From Setomelanomma holmii (lineage: Eukaryota; Ascomycota; Dothideomycetes; Pleosporales; Phaeosphaeriaceae): a stretch of DNA of 64,000 nt. Positions within the stretch are counted from its first letter, which is position 1. Each line of letters starts with the position of its first letter. The stretch lies in assembly GCA_010015745.1 (NCBI GenBank), contig ML978174.1:310001-374000 (forward strand), given 5' to 3'. Positions 21,013 to 32,365 of the stretch are shown here, piece by piece. A program made the position numbers and the translations under genes. The notes under the pieces are model-generated. The model saw nothing but the letters and a program-made list of their open reading frames with translations, was not told the origin of the DNA and did no database searches.

Positions 21013-22946
21013 TTTGGATGTTTGAGTTGTATATGTTTGTACTGAGCGTCTAGGTGAGCGTAAGGAAGTTCAATGGGTTGTCTCTGCAGTTGTGGAGGCT
21101 GAAAGGTGTCCCTTGTGGGGAAATACTGCCAAGCCAGAAATGTGGCCCCAAGCGCTAGTTAGCGGGGATGTTCATTAGCCGCCGCCTGAGCTCTTCAACC
21201 TCAACGCCACCCGTCTGATGTACACACAGATGACACCGAGGCACTCACAATGTTGTCGAATGCTGAATCACGGTGAATCTGACCGATTAGACCTCGCCTC
21301 GCCCCCATATCGTCCCCACCGAAGCTTGGTCTTCGACCTTTTCCGCGTCTTGACTACTTGAATAGTTCCTGATGTTATCAGCCAGATGATACAGCCTTAT
21401 GCGCCGCTGGCGACTACACGGCACGTTGGATGTCCTCTCGGATCGTTGTGATCAAATTGCGTCCACGATTGAGACCTCAGAATTTGATATGAAGGCACTC
21501 AAATGCTCAGCTACATCGTAACCCGCAAGTCAAGAAGACCTGACTTGATGTTTGCTCCTTAAGTCCACAGCTCGAAGTCTTCGACTTTCACTTGGACCAG
21601 ACGGGTCTCTTCGACGAGTGTTTGACTGTTTTATGGTGTTCCAGGCAACTCGTGCCTTCGTCCTCCGCAGCCAGAGATCGGAAGTAATCAGCACGCAAGC
21701 ATTCTGCAAGGTCGATGTTCAGCACTACTTAGACCACTTCGGCAGCATTCACGCTACGACATCGAGCGCCGTTCGGTGTACAATGTGCCTTCAATTGTAA
21801 CGAAAGAAATCGCGAGCAAGAGGCAGCCGCAGGACGGACGTTTCTCGCGAAAGCAACACAAGCGCAATACATTAAGACGGTTTGATTTGCCATCAACCTA
21901 CTAGTCTTCTGCAAACATCACTCATCTTGTATTTGAGTGTTCGATGTGCCCATAGCTAACACGATCAGCCCGACCAACAGAGTCGGTGACTGGCCTCATT
22001 CGACGCTGCTGCGCAGCTGAACTTTCGATTGGTCTGCCTACCTTGCTCAAAGAGATATCCACTCTGGATCTGAATGACACCCCCAGCTTCCGAGCTCATC
22101 TTGAGCAAAGCTATCAATATAAACGCGCCATCTCTGTGCTTTACTAAAACCGATCTATTTACCTTACAGAAACTACATATCAGCCATGCACGACCACACG
22201 CGAATGCATTTCGGCCACCCATGGATTGGGTCAAGCCGGCAGTCCAAGACTTCAGATCTATACAACAGTGGTTAGCCACAGCCAAACGCACATGACATAG
22301 TCAAGCTCTCGTCATGAGTGTCCATTGCCCTGGAAGAGCGCGATGGTCATTTTACCCCCATCTGCTGATCGTACGCAGACACCGGCTCATCTGGTATGTG
22401 AGTTCTCGCTCTGCATCCAATCGACGGCAGGTCGCCTGGTCCGACGAGATAGTCGTGAAGGCTGAACATGAGACCTCGAGGTCTCGATACCCCCGAACTG
22501 ATCCCGATTGCAGGGTGGAGAAGATGATCATTTCCAGCAACTCAACTTGCACCAACCCCAGCCAAACCAGCGTTTAGGACCATGTACAAGGTACGAATGC
22601 TCAGGTCTCCCGCTTTTCGTTCGTCTTCGCCTTCGACTGATGTCACTCCCTCCTGCTCAGCCACCCGTCTTCCATCATTTGCACTGCTTTCACTCAACTG
22701 TACCCCTGTCGCTGCCCGGTTCCAGCTCCGTAACCCCTCTCTGTAGTCACGACCGCACAAGCTCCGCCTGGCCCTTCTCACTCCGTATTCTCTTCACCTT
22801 TCTCGTCTGTCAACCTGCCACCAGAACAGCAGTTCTCGACTTTCGACTTCCGTCACCCAATACGCCAAACAAATTCTCACACATACTCCTCCAAACACAC
22901 ACATCTTCCCGATATAATCCAGCGCTCTCCTCTTCCAATTGACAGG
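21013..22946. other. Long intergenic region between divergent genes
   Basis: About 1.9 kb separating the FKBP start (minus) from the proline-rich protein start (plus). Only short unsupported frames occur. The last ~300 nt before 22947 are C/T-rich with many CT and CA runs, as in fungal promoter/5' UTR sequence. Confidence 0.4.
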
Positions 22947-25178
22947 ATGTCTTCCGGAAAGTCTACCTACAGCGGCACAGCGCGCACTTCCAACCAGAGC
23001 CAAAAGCAGCATCAGCCACCCAACACCTCCGCGACGGCTGCTCACACTGCCACGCCCGACCCGCCTCAGGGCTCCACCCATATCAAGGACATTGGTGTGG
23101 GCCACGGTCAGAGTGTTCACCTCGGAATGGCCCGCTTGCAGCCCGAGTATCATTTGACGGGCGAAGAGCTTCAACATCTGCGCGAGCCTGGTAACGTGGT
23201 CATCACGCGATCGGGACATGTGGTCATGATGGTACAGGATAAAGATGGTCGTCGTTTGTTCCGGTCGTCGCAGCCAGACAACATCAGCACCTCTGCGGGC
23301 TCCAGGACTGTCACCAAGGCGTTGAATGCCCCTGAGTCCTCGACGACCCCGAAGGAGTCTGCCACTCCTCAGCCCTCTGGCCTCGCAGAGTCGGCCACCG
23401 CCGCCAAATCCTCCAACCCCTCGAAACTCCCCGCCGTTCATCAACACTCTTCTGCTGATGGCTCGCATGCTCCATCACTACCTAAGCAGACTTCTGCCGC
23501 CGGTAGGAAGTACGCAAGCATTGCTACCTCACAGACTTCCAGCAGCATCCCTTCCGTCGCCGCCCGGAGCATCGCTAAGTCTAAGGCCCAGGGTATCGTT
23601 GCCAATTGGGCCACTGCCCAGCCTAAGATAAGGACGGTCAAGAAGACGGCAAAGAAGCCTCTGACCATCAAGAAGCCTGGAAAGTCCTCTATCGACCTTC
23701 TTAAAAATTCCTCGGACGCCGAAGTGGTAGCGAAGACCAGTGCCACCGCGAAGTCGGCACTTCAGACTCCGAGCAAAATCCCAACCAAAACTTCAACCAC
23801 CAAGACCTGTGTCAAGACTGCACCAGAGCAATCGGCTCGAGCCAGCACAAGCTTTGAACAACGTGCAGCTGATGACCGTTTCGAGGAGACTTCGGAGGCA
23901 TCATTCATCGATGCAAGCGCCAACAAAGGTAATGCGAGAACGACCGGCGATCACGCTCAAGATGAGGAGATACAAGTTTTGGGCGCAGACAATATGACCG
24001 ACGAGCAAGAGAAAATCCAGAATGAGAAGTCTACTCATGATCAGGGCACCAAGCAGACACAGAAGTCCGCCAAAACCTCGCATGATAGCGATGAGACTAT
24101 CGAAGAGATCGAGAACGATGCGGAGCATGACCGGTCCGCTGCCGCAGAGGCTAGCTCACACATGGCCATCACCCAGACATCAAATGGTATCGAGCAGCCT
24201 TGTGTCGAGGAAAGGGAGACAGAACAAAAGGAGACTTTGGTCTCTAATCGGCAGACCGAGACGACTGTGGAGGATGCCCACGCTGTGCAATCCAGCCTCC
24301 ACGATGCCGGTCAAGAGCCAGTGGGAGACGACAAGAAGTTGCACGTCGCAGAGTCGTCTTCAGACTCGACCCCTATCGCACAGCAAGACACTGTCTTTGA
24401 CAGCCCCACCAAGCAGACAAAGAAGGCAAAGCGAGACTCTAGCGTCGACGTGTCTCAGAAGGCAGAGACCGCCACGACCAGCAATCCTACGAAGAGTTTC
24501 AAAGACGAATCCGCCTATTCTGCCAACGACTCTTCTGATAACTCCTCTTCTAAGAAGTATCGGTTAGCTGACCGTTACGAAGACGTTCGCAAAGGTGGCA
24601 GGGGTGTTGCAGTTGCATTCACGACGAAGACCGTGTCACCAAAGCATGTATCTGTGTCTGACCTGGACGACGAAGAAGAGTCCGAAGACGACTTCGTCGC
24701 GCCAGACTTGTGGTCGCAACCTACGAAGAAGAAGCCGGTCGCACAGCCTAAGAATCGTGCGCCGAAGAAGCCCAATGCTCAAGACGATAAGCAGAAGCCA
24801 CCTGCAGCCAAGAAGAGCACTGGCGGTGGCTCTGTACCGCGCAACCACAATCGTCAGCCTGCTCCTCAGCCTGGCAAGCGCAAGCGCTTCGAGGGGGATA
24901 ATGGGCCCATGATCCCTAAGCGGCAGGCGCTCGAGGGTCGTCTCTTCGCGTGGCCTAAGACTCGTCAGCCTGTGCCGACTGCGGACTTCAAGTTCGATTT
25001 GATGGACGTTGATTCTGAGCCTGTGCCTGCGCTGCCACCGCCTGCTCTAGCTCCTCCTGTGCCTGCGCTGCCTCCACCACCTCAGGCTCCTCCGCCTGCG
25101 CCTTTGCCTGCGCCAGTCTCTGCTCCACTGCGCGGTTCGCTCTTTGACCTTAGCGTTGAGGACGATGAAGAGTTGTAG
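22947..25178 (+). CDS. Large disordered protein with proline-rich C-terminus, unknown function
   Basis: 743 aa in a single exon from ATG 22947. One short region is likely folded, about residues 45–106 (HIKDIGVGHGQSVHLGMARL, then LTGEELQHLREPGNVVITRS and HVVMMVQDKDGRRLF). The rest is low complexity: Ser/Thr/Lys/Ala-rich linkers, basic stretches (KKTAKKPLTIKKPGK), acidic patches (DLDDEEESEDDFVAPDLW) and a basic PKKKPVAQPKNRAPKKPNA-like block. The C-terminal ~50 residues carry a Pro/Ala/Val run with PALPPP and APPVPALPPPP units before a final SLFDLSVEDDEEL. Basic clusters suggest a nuclear protein and the proline run an SH3, WW or profilin ligand; both are inferences. No named family was recognised. 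Confidence 0.7.
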   Translation: MSSGKSTYSGTARTSNQSQKQHQPPNTSATAAHTATPDPPQGSTHIKDIGVGHGQSVHLGMARLQPEYHLTGEELQHLREPGNVVITRSGHVVMMVQDKDGRRLFRSSQPDNISTSAGSRTVTKALNAPESSTTPKESATPQPSGLAESATAAKSSNPSKLPAVHQHSSADGSHAPSLPKQTSAAGRKYASIATSQTSSSIPSVAARSIAKSKAQGIVANWATAQPKIRTVKKTAKKPLTIKKPGKSSIDLLKNSSDAEVVAKTSATAKSALQTPSKIPTKTSTTKTCVKTAPEQSARASTSFEQRAADDRFEETSEASFIDASANKGNARTTGDHAQDEEIQVLGADNMTDEQEKIQNEKSTHDQGTKQTQKSAKTSHDSDETIEEIENDAEHDRSAAAEASSHMAITQTSNGIEQPCVEERETEQKETLVSNRQTETTVEDAHAVQSSLHDAGQEPVGDDKKLHVAESSSDSTPIAQQDTVFDSPTKQTKKAKRDSSVDVSQKAETATTSNPTKSFKDESAYSANDSSDNSSSKKYRLADRYEDVRKGGRGVAVAFTTKTVSPKHVSVSDLDDEEESEDDFVAPDLWSQPTKKKPVAQPKNRAPKKPNAQDDKQKPPAAKKSTGGGSVPRNHNRQPAPQPGKRKRFEGDNGPMIPKRQALEGRLFAWPKTRQPVPTADFKFDLMDVDSEPVPALPPPALAPPVPALPPPPQAPPPAPLPAPVSAPLRGSLFDLSVEDDEEL

Positions 25179-25898
25179 GCGCATTCATAACCTACAGATC
25201 GAGTGATCGCAACACAGGCAAAACACTGAAACAATCACAAGCATCATGGTGGGGACGTCGGCCAGGAGCGAGATAGACAATAGATAGTCGCAGGACGAAA
25301 ATAAGACGGAAAATAAAGGCATGGAGCAGATCAGGAAGGTACAAGAGAAGGAGACGAACGAGGCCCAAAACCTCAGGTTAGGACCCAGTGGTGCAAGCTA
25401 CATTGCATCACTACGGACTGTAGACTTGGGGATATACGGCGGACAGATTGGAAGGGTCAAAGATGACCAGAGGGATATGGCGGATTTGGATAGGATAAGA
25501 ACGGGACGAGGAAGGGAGTCGATTTGGGTGACTTTCACCAAAACCAAGGAACATGGAGGGAAGTGGGGTGGGAGGGAAGAGGGGCGGTCTCGTTGACTCT
25601 CAGCGAGACCAAGGAACAAAGAGGCAAGGGGATGGATGGAAGAACCCTTCAGCGATATATGGCATGAGCGACGGTTTCGTTTGACTTCCAACAAGACCAA
25701 GAAACGGAGAAGCATGCGAGAATGCTGCACACATGAGGGCCACATGGTAAGAGAGGTGGTTTCGCTGTCTCTCAACGAGACCAAGGAACATAGAGCAAAA
25801 GGGCAATATTTACTTCTCGTAATTCGATTGGATCCTTCGCGAGGTTCCTAGCATGCGTTGATGAGGTTGTTGTATCCTTGAGTCTGACTACGCATACC
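25179..25898. other. Intergenic region containing degenerate tandem repeat
   Basis: Lies between the convergent proline-rich and F-box-like genes. Apart from the repeat at about 25520–25800, listed separately, nothing was recognised. Open frames on both strands over the repeat are by-products of it. Confidence 0.5.
25520..25800. repeat. Four-copy degenerate tandem repeat around GAGACCAAGGAACA
   Basis: The phrase ACCAAGGAACA or a close variant begins at 25543, 25608, 25696 and 25780, so the spacing is 65, 88 and 84 nt. The ~25 nt before each copy are also shared (GGTTTCGTTGACTCTCAACG-like), while the sequence between copies is only loosely alike. The period is not a multiple of three, so a protein repeat is unlikely. 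Confidence 0.7.
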
Positions 25899-26816
25899 TT
25901 AGGAAAGTCCTAAGCACTCCCCTACGAGCGAAGCGACTATGTATCCGAGATCTGGATCTGACTTCTCTTCATGGGCAACGAGTTCGGTCCTCCCATCCTC
26001 AGATATGTGCTTCCTCACCACTAATTGCTGCGCAGTGTGAGCCCATGTGACCTCGCCCCTTTCCACCCTCAACAGGCTCATGTCTTCTTTCTTCAAGGTC
26101 GGAACCGGAATAAGTCGTGCGTTTGTCTCGAACATTTTCTCCGCATGTGCCTCCTTCCAAAGCCCCACCTCCCACCTTTTGAACTCCCCCCAACCCGCAA
26201 GAAGCTCCCCGAACCCAAAACGCGTTCCACACCTTACCGTCTCCAACGCAACATCATGCGCAAGCCTCAACTTAACCTTCACACACCCTTTCTTCCTCCC
26301 CACCTCGCCATCCATCAACCCCATCAATGTGCCCACAATATCCCTCACTACCCGTCCCGCCGTCCTCTTATTCCCCCTACTCCTCAGCACACCATCAACC
26401 GGGCTCCAAACAAGCTGCACATCGTACTTGGCTACTTTCCTCAGCCAGGGAAACGCCTTCGGCAACTTGCGCAAATGTGCAGCCATTTTCTTGTCCCAGT
26501 CCGCTTGCACAAAGGTATTGATTCTGCCATGAAATCTCACCCCGATTCTGAGCTCGATAGCGTTGTTCAAGAGCCATGGGCTGTATTCGCGTGCCTCTTG
26601 GAAGCCATATGCTTGGAGTGCTAGGAGGTTCTTGGCGCCGTAGTGCACGGGGCAGATTTGGACGGTTGTGTGCTTGCATGAGAATGTCTTGAGCTTGAGG
26701 GGAAGGCCGGCGGTGCAGGCTGGTGTGGTTGGGTAAGGGGTTGAGAGGTGGGAGTATACTTCTAGGCGGAGTTCGGGTGGGAGGTTGTCGAATAGGAAGC
26801 GTGGGTGCGTGGTCAT
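25899..26816 (-). CDS. F-box-like protein of fungal expanded family
   Basis: 305 aa from ATG 26816, single exon. Residues ~8–22 (FDNLPPELRLEVYSHL) match the first helix of an F-box, the usual SKP1-binding motif of SCF ligase adaptors. The rest has the form common in large fungal families of such proteins, with mixed α/β sequence: HTTVQICPVHYGAKNLLALQ, ELRIGVRFHGRINTF, CVKVKLRLAHDVALETV. No leucine-rich or WD repeats were seen. The open frame extends upstream to 27032, but that extension is low complexity and the shorter start places the F-box at the usual extreme N-terminus. The substrate is unknown. Confidence 0.65.
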   Translation of the reverse strand: MTTHPRFLFDNLPPELRLEVYSHLSTPYPTTPACTAGLPLKLKTFSCKHTTVQICPVHYGAKNLLALQAYGFQEAREYSPWLLNNAIELRIGVRFHGRINTFVQADWDKKMAAHLRKLPKAFPWLRKVAKYDVQLVWSPVDGVLRSRGNKRTAGRVVRDIVGTLMGLMDGEVGRKKGCVKVKLRLAHDVALETVRCGTRFGFGELLAGWGEFKRWEVGLWKEAHAEKMFETNARLIPVPTLKKEDMSLLRVERGEVTWAHTAQQLVVRKHISEDGRTELVAHEEKSDPDLGYIVASLVGECLGLS

Positions 26817-28060
26817 CTTGAGGCTTTGGCTGTGATTGAGGACCTCGAGACAATCGATCGAGGCGAGTATCGCGGAAAGGTTGGCCGGTGGATTGAGGAT
26901 GGTAAGGAGTCTTGCTGGCTTCGATTGGGTCCGCGATTGCAAGGGGGATCGTGCTGATGGCGCGAGCAGGATGTCAAAGTAGAGCCGCAGCGTAGCGGGT
27001 AGATTCCAGTATAAGACTTTATGGGTGACCACAAGCGAACGGGCTTTGCGGTGTCACTATGGTAACAACAATCAGGGTGAACTCTTCATCACGTGATCCC
27101 TTCCGCCTCCGAATCAGAAGTCAAAGCGGCAAGCCACAAGGCTTGTTTGGGCGTTAGCAAGCTTTCAGACATCGTGAATGATAGCTAGTACCTTCAAACC
27201 ACAGGTGCAGTGAATAGAGTGTAGGTTCTGCTAATTTTGCAGAAAAATTTGGTGTGCAAGTTTTGCCGTCGATTAGGGCTGTCGGCTTCGGCTCGGCGCG
27301 CTACACTTTGGGCATCGAGGTAGTGCAACTTAGATTGGAACCCCGCGGAATGGTGAAATTCATAGCTTTCTTGCCGGTGGGCTGCATGTTTAGTAGTCAG
27401 TAAGAATACTTGAACGCGTGGACGATGGTGTGCTGGAAGTTGTCAAACTCTACAACGCACGGAGGTTGCACCTACCTCGGACAGCAGCAAATTCAGTTGT
27501 GATCTTTTGCTACACCATGGTGTCGTGTGCGATGAAGCGCCCTGTTATGGGTGGCTATTTGCGAAATAGTGCTGGGCACAATGATTTATGTAGTCATTTT
27601 CAGCGTCCGATCCTGTTGAGGGTCCTGTTGTGAAGAGCTAGCGATATGGTACCATGGTTTAAAGAGAATAGGGAGTAGAGACCACGACACGGAAAGATGT
27701 CGTAAATAGAATACTGGTAGTGCTGTGGTGAGTCAAGGCGCTGCGCGCTCATCCTATGGGTCATATGTATGGGAGTCGAGTTTGAAGTTGCTGCGCCTTC
27801 CTACAGCGAACGCTGATTGGGCAGCCACTCGTACAACGCCCTTCCTACGAGTGAGCATCAACGCAGCGGAGACAGAGACGCAACAAGCAAAAAAAGTCCT
27901 TGGCTATGGCCTGTATACTTCGAGAGACTTTTGTTTCCGACGATGGACGATTACAAACAGCTCTGAAGACAATCAGGCTATGCTATGGTATCTAAATCCA
28001 GGACAACATCGTGATCAACGCCGGCCCCATCCTGAACGCCATCCCATATTTTCCTTGCCT
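26817..28060. other. Intergenic, no gene recognised
   Basis: About 1.2 kb between the F-box-like start and the NOP7 stop. A short plus-strand frame at 27418–27633 has no recognisable character. Confidence 0.4.
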
Positions 28061-30138
28061 TTACAGCGCCTCAGCAGCAGCTTTAGCCTTTTCCAGCCTA
28101 GCTCGCTTTCTTCTCAGATTCTCAGACTCGGTATCGCGTTTGTTCTCGCCATACTCGATGCGCTTGAGCAACTTTCGCTTCTTGTTCGACAGCATCATCT
28201 TCTGCCTCTCGCGCTCCTCTTCCTCCTGTCGCTTCTTCTTGTCAAACTTCTTGCGTATCGCTGCATTCTGCTCCTTCTTTGTGGGTGCCTTCACCTCAAG
28301 CTTCTTGCCCGTAGCCTCAGCTTCAAGCTCGCGTTGATGCTGCAGACGCGCTGCCTCGCCATCGGAGATATCAGATTCGGCATCAGACTCATCATCGAAG
28401 CCATCAAAGTCGTCGGCAGCGCCATTGGGATCCGAGTCGCTGTCATCCTCGTCGTCGTCCTCACTCTCAGCCACGTCCATTCCTTCGCCGACCTCGACGG
28501 ATCCATCGCGGTCCACGATCCCATCCATCTTGTCCTCCTCATCTTCGTCAACATCGAAAGCATCGGCATCGTCGTCAGCCATGTCCTCGAAAGCCTCGGC
28601 CTCGCCATCCGGCTGTTGTGCCTCAAGGGGAAGGTTCGGGTCGTATTCGCCCTTCTTGGGTTTGACCCAAGGGCTCAGATGAGGTGGCAGCTCAGCACCG
28701 GGCGCATAGAGGTCCGGTCGGAGAAGCTGTCCCTGATTTATGCAGTCCCAAACCCACTGTGGCTGCACATAGGTCCTGCCAGGCATCGTCGATCTCGGCC
28801 ATTGAGCTACAGGAGTCGCATCGCTTCCGCCGTCAATTGCTTGCGCAGCTTCGCTGGACGAGGGTGGGCGATCGATGATCTGGTGGGTGATGGCAGGGTC
28901 CGATTCGTTCGTTGTGAACGCGCCGTCGCCGAGGATGCTGTCCCAACCCACTCGTTTGCAGCCAAATGCCTTGAGTATGAACTCAAGCGATCCCCTGGGT
29001 ACTTCACGGGATAGGTAGAACGTGAATGGGGCGAAAAGTGAGGCTGCTTCTTTGCTGCTCGCTTGGGGTTGAGGAAGGATGTCAGCGTCTGGTGCTGTAG
29101 GCTCAAACTTGTCAATGCCTTCGGTGTTCTGCTCTTCGTCATCGTCTCCCAGTGCCGGTGTAGGCTCGGTGGCTTCCTCCTCATCAGGCATAGCAGCGAT
29201 CCTGTCCGCCATGGCCTGAGCCTCGGGGTTGATCTCCATGTCGTCTTCCTCCTCGTGCGACGTGCCATTTGTAGCATTAGCCTTGCCTTCGAGCTGGAAA
29301 GCAGCCAGCTCACCACCCTGCTCGTCGCTCTTGGCATTGAATTTGGGAGGATAGACAAGACCCACTGAGGTGTACAAACGGTAGTTGACGAAGCCGATGA
29401 GGGTGGTGTAGAACTCGACGAACGTGCCCATGATCCTGAAATCAATGTCACCGCCCGTTCTCTGGACGAATCGGTACGGCACGAGCCATAGAATATCTTG
29501 TCCTTGTATGGTGGCCTGGTAGTAGATACCCTTGATCGAGAGGAAGGATTTGCGGAGGGAGTGCGACGTGATTACGTAGTGTTCGAGTTCGCGTGTGAGT
29601 CTCTGGCAGAGGGCGATGGTCTTTGCGGGGATGTGCTCGCTGGAGGGCAGGTTGGCGAACAAGAAGAGCATAGAAAGGGCATCGTCGAGATCGCGGAGCG
29701 CATCGACGAAGGTCGGGTAGCGTTCTTTGATGATGTGATCGAGCTTGACCTTGGGCATAAGGTTCTTCTCCAACCGCGCAGCATCTCCAGCTTCGCCGCG
29801 ACCAAGCGCGCGTCCAATCTTCTTTGCGACAGCCTTGTGCTCACGGAACTTGGCGAGAAGCGGTTCGTGCAAAAGGTACTGAATGTCCTTGGTGTAGTAG
29901 AAGGTCGTTTGAGCAGTAGAGCCCTTCGAAACCTTCTTCTTGTTCCTCGGCTCACGAGGATAGATACCCTTAAAGATACATAGCCGTCGAAAGTCTGGGA
30001 GCGAAATCTGCAGCTTCTTCACTGCGCGGGTACGTGTGATATAGTTTTTGGCAGCACCAGAGGTGCCTATAATGATTAGCGAAGTTCAATCATGGTCAGG
30101 GACACATTCTTACCCTTCTTCTTCGATCTTCCTGCCAT
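28061..30138 (-). CDS. NOP7: Pescadillo homologue NOP7 (60S ribosome biogenesis)
   Basis: Component of the PeBoW/Nop7–Erb1–Ytm1 complex required for 27S pre-rRNA processing in the nucleolus. Exon 1 30138–30114 (MAGRSKKKG), intron 30067–30113, exon 2 30066–28061; 676 aa. The pescadillo N-terminal domain is clear: KKLQISLPDFRRLCIFKGIY, PREPRNKKKVSKGST, KDIQYLLHEPLLAKFREHKA and the KERYPTFVDALRDLDDALSM block. A BRCT domain follows around residues 350–475 (SLFAPFTFYLSREVPRGSLE … YVQPQWVWDCINQGQLL). The C-terminus is strongly acidic, then ends in a basic coiled coil (KKFDKKKRQEEEERERQKMM). The tiny first exon is conserved in this family. It is head to head with PIG-U, with 213 nt between the ATGs. 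Confidence 0.97.
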
Positions 30139-30351
30139 AGTGAGGGCTGTATGGCTTCAAAGCACTTTGGTGATGTACGGCGAACTTTCAGCGGGCACAA
30201 AAAAGTTCGAGATGCGACGCTTCCGCCGAAGTGGAGCCGGCATTAGTGCCCTCGGCTAGCTTTCAGAGCGACAGGGGTCCATGTTGCTAGACACCAGCGG
30301 CAGAGCTTCAAGATGCTCCTCATGGCGTCGATGCATCAATAACACGACAGA
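30139..30351. promoter_or_regulatory. Compact bidirectional promoter between NOP7 and PIG-U genes
   Basis: Only 213 nt separate the two divergent start codons, so this stretch must hold both 5' leaders and probably a shared nucleosome-free region. No TATA box was seen. Shared regulation is an inference. Confidence 0.5.
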
Positions 30352-31764
30352 ATGCCTGCTACTATCAAGCAGAAGCTTCCTGTATTTGCGGCAGCTGCTG
30401 CTATTAGGCTGATTCTACCCACTGTCTTTCCCGCCCTCCCAGACCTTCTCTCCGGCCGCGTCGAAGTGTCTACACCAGTAACCAGCTTCAAAAGATGTAT
30501 GCGCCCCGATATCATAGATCAGTCCAGTGCTGACATACCACAGTACAGGAAGGAGTCTTTCTCTACACCCACAATGTCTCTCCCTACGACGGCGGCGTAT
30601 ACCATCAGGCACCCCTCCTTCTGCCACTCTTCTCGCTCCTACCGAGCCCCTCTACTACTCCTCTTGCTGCGATCCTGTTGTATACTCTGGTAGACCTCTT
30701 GAGCGCGCAAGCGCTATTTCAGATCGCAGGGAGTGGGCAAAATGTCGTGACGCGGCTGTTCACGTCCTCCCGAAAAGACCTTAGATGGAGCAGCCTGGCT
30801 ATTGCAGCTGGGTATGTGTGACGCTGTGTACATGTGTAACTGCTAAGACTGTCCAGATTTCTCTTCAACCCGTTCACTGTTGTGACATGCATAGCCCGAT
30901 CGACCTCCGCATTCAACAACCTCTTCATCCTCACTGCCATCGCCAAAGCTTCACAAGGAGCCTCTACCACCTTCATACTGTCCATGGCCTTTGCCACATA
31001 CCTTTCCATGCATCCTATACTGCTTTTCCCGCCTCTTCTAGTACTGCTATACGATGCACGTGCACTGAAGAGGCACTCCATGCCCAATGTCTGGTCTTTC
31101 ACAATCGCCCACACCGTAGGCTTGGCTGTTGCCATTGGCGCATTACTCTCCGCTTCTGCGTTCATGACGGGATCTTGGGACTTTCTGGCGGCAACATACA
31201 GGGTGCGTCTCTTGCTTCCGGATCTCACACCGAACGTGGGCCTCTGGTGGTACTTCTTCATCGAAATGTTTGACTCGTTCCGAGAGTTCTTCCTCGGCGT
31301 TTTCTGGCTACATGCGGCGTCGTACATGCCAGGGCTCACAATCCGACTCCACAAACAACCTCTCTTCGTTGCGTGCACACTGACGGGCGTCTTCGCCATC
31401 TTCACACCATACCCTAGCATAGCGGATGCTGCTTTATACTTGTCCTTGGTACCACTTTTCCGACACCTCTTTCCATGTGAGTTTCTCCTATCTGCCCCAC
31501 AGACTGGACGACTGACTGCCCCCAGTAATGCGATACACTTTCCTAGCATCGGCAGCGATTCTCTATGCGTCAGTCCTTGGCCCAGCATTCTACCACCTCT
31601 GGGTTTATGCCGGGTCTGGAAATGCCAACTTCTTTTACGCCATTACTTTGGTGTGGAGCTTGGGCCTATCCATCATCCTTGGAGATTCTATGTACGCCGC
31701 ATTGAGGGACGAGCTAGACGTCGAGCGGCCTGAACTTCGGGGCAAGGACGTCAGGCGGATATGA
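30352..31764 (+). CDS. GPI transamidase subunit PIG-U (Cdc91/Gab1 homologue)
   Basis: ER membrane subunit of the complex that attaches GPI anchors to proteins. Exons 30352–30496, 30544–30811, 30857–31476 and 31526–31764; introns of 47, 45 and 49 nt. The spliced product is 423 aa. Family blocks include EVSTPVTSFKR joined to LQEGVFLYTHNVSPYDGGVY and HQAPLLLPLF, then FLFNPFTVVTCIARSTSAFN and FIEMFDSFREFFLGVFWLHA, and the last exon VMRYTFLASAAILYAS-like, read as LMRYTF after splicing. Numerous hydrophobic helices run throughout, consistent with a multi-pass protein. Each junction was chosen because it restores these motifs in frame. Confidence 0.95.
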
Positions 31765-32365
31765 CGAACACCAATTCAAAGAACATAGAACTGAACATCT
31801 TTCTGCTCGATGGAATTATCAACATCTAGACCGACTCTCGTGAAATTATCCGGCACGCAGCATCAGCTTGATCTGGAAGTATGGTGTTCGAAGCAGCCCA
31901 CTAATGCTCTAGGCGATATGGTTGCAAATGGTATGCTGCCAACAATGGAAACCTACTCATCGACGCGGCCGGCAAATGCGTTTTCGGACGATGGCCAGCA
32001 TCTTCATATCACCATATCTACGAAGACTCAATCTGTCTACGCGATGAATATTACTTCTCCTGCTGTGCCTTTACACTACCCACTCGAGTGTCTTGAAAGT
32101 GGGGTACAATTTGTTCTTGCTCTCACCTTCACCTTCTCTCCTCATTCTCACCCTCGTCACAAAGCTAGGCAGAAGCGCAACTTCACCGCATCTTTGTGGA
32201 CGCTTTAGCCTCTTGTTATAAGGTACATAAAGAGCACTTACCCTGTCTTCTCGCACATTTTTCCTGATCACTTGTTCACGACACATCAAGCGCAACAAGT
32301 TCCCAAGCCAAGGACACCGTTACTCCTCTCCGACAACGCCAACAAGGACATCCCAACACAACAAC
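31765..32365. other. Intergenic, with TATA-like element before the next gene
   Basis: Short unsupported frames only. A TATAAGG sequence at about 32217–32223 lies ~145 nt upstream of the next ATG, followed by C/T/A-rich leader sequence. Confidence 0.4.

Noticed and set aside
22794..23468. 224-codon minus-strand frame
   Set aside because: It overlaps the start of the long plus-strand disordered protein, and its Arg/Gly-rich composition is that of a shadow frame.
27725..29014. 429-codon plus-strand frame
   Set aside because: It lies antisense to the NOP7 C-terminus; the Leu/Ile-rich reading is the complement of acidic and Lys/Glu-rich codons.
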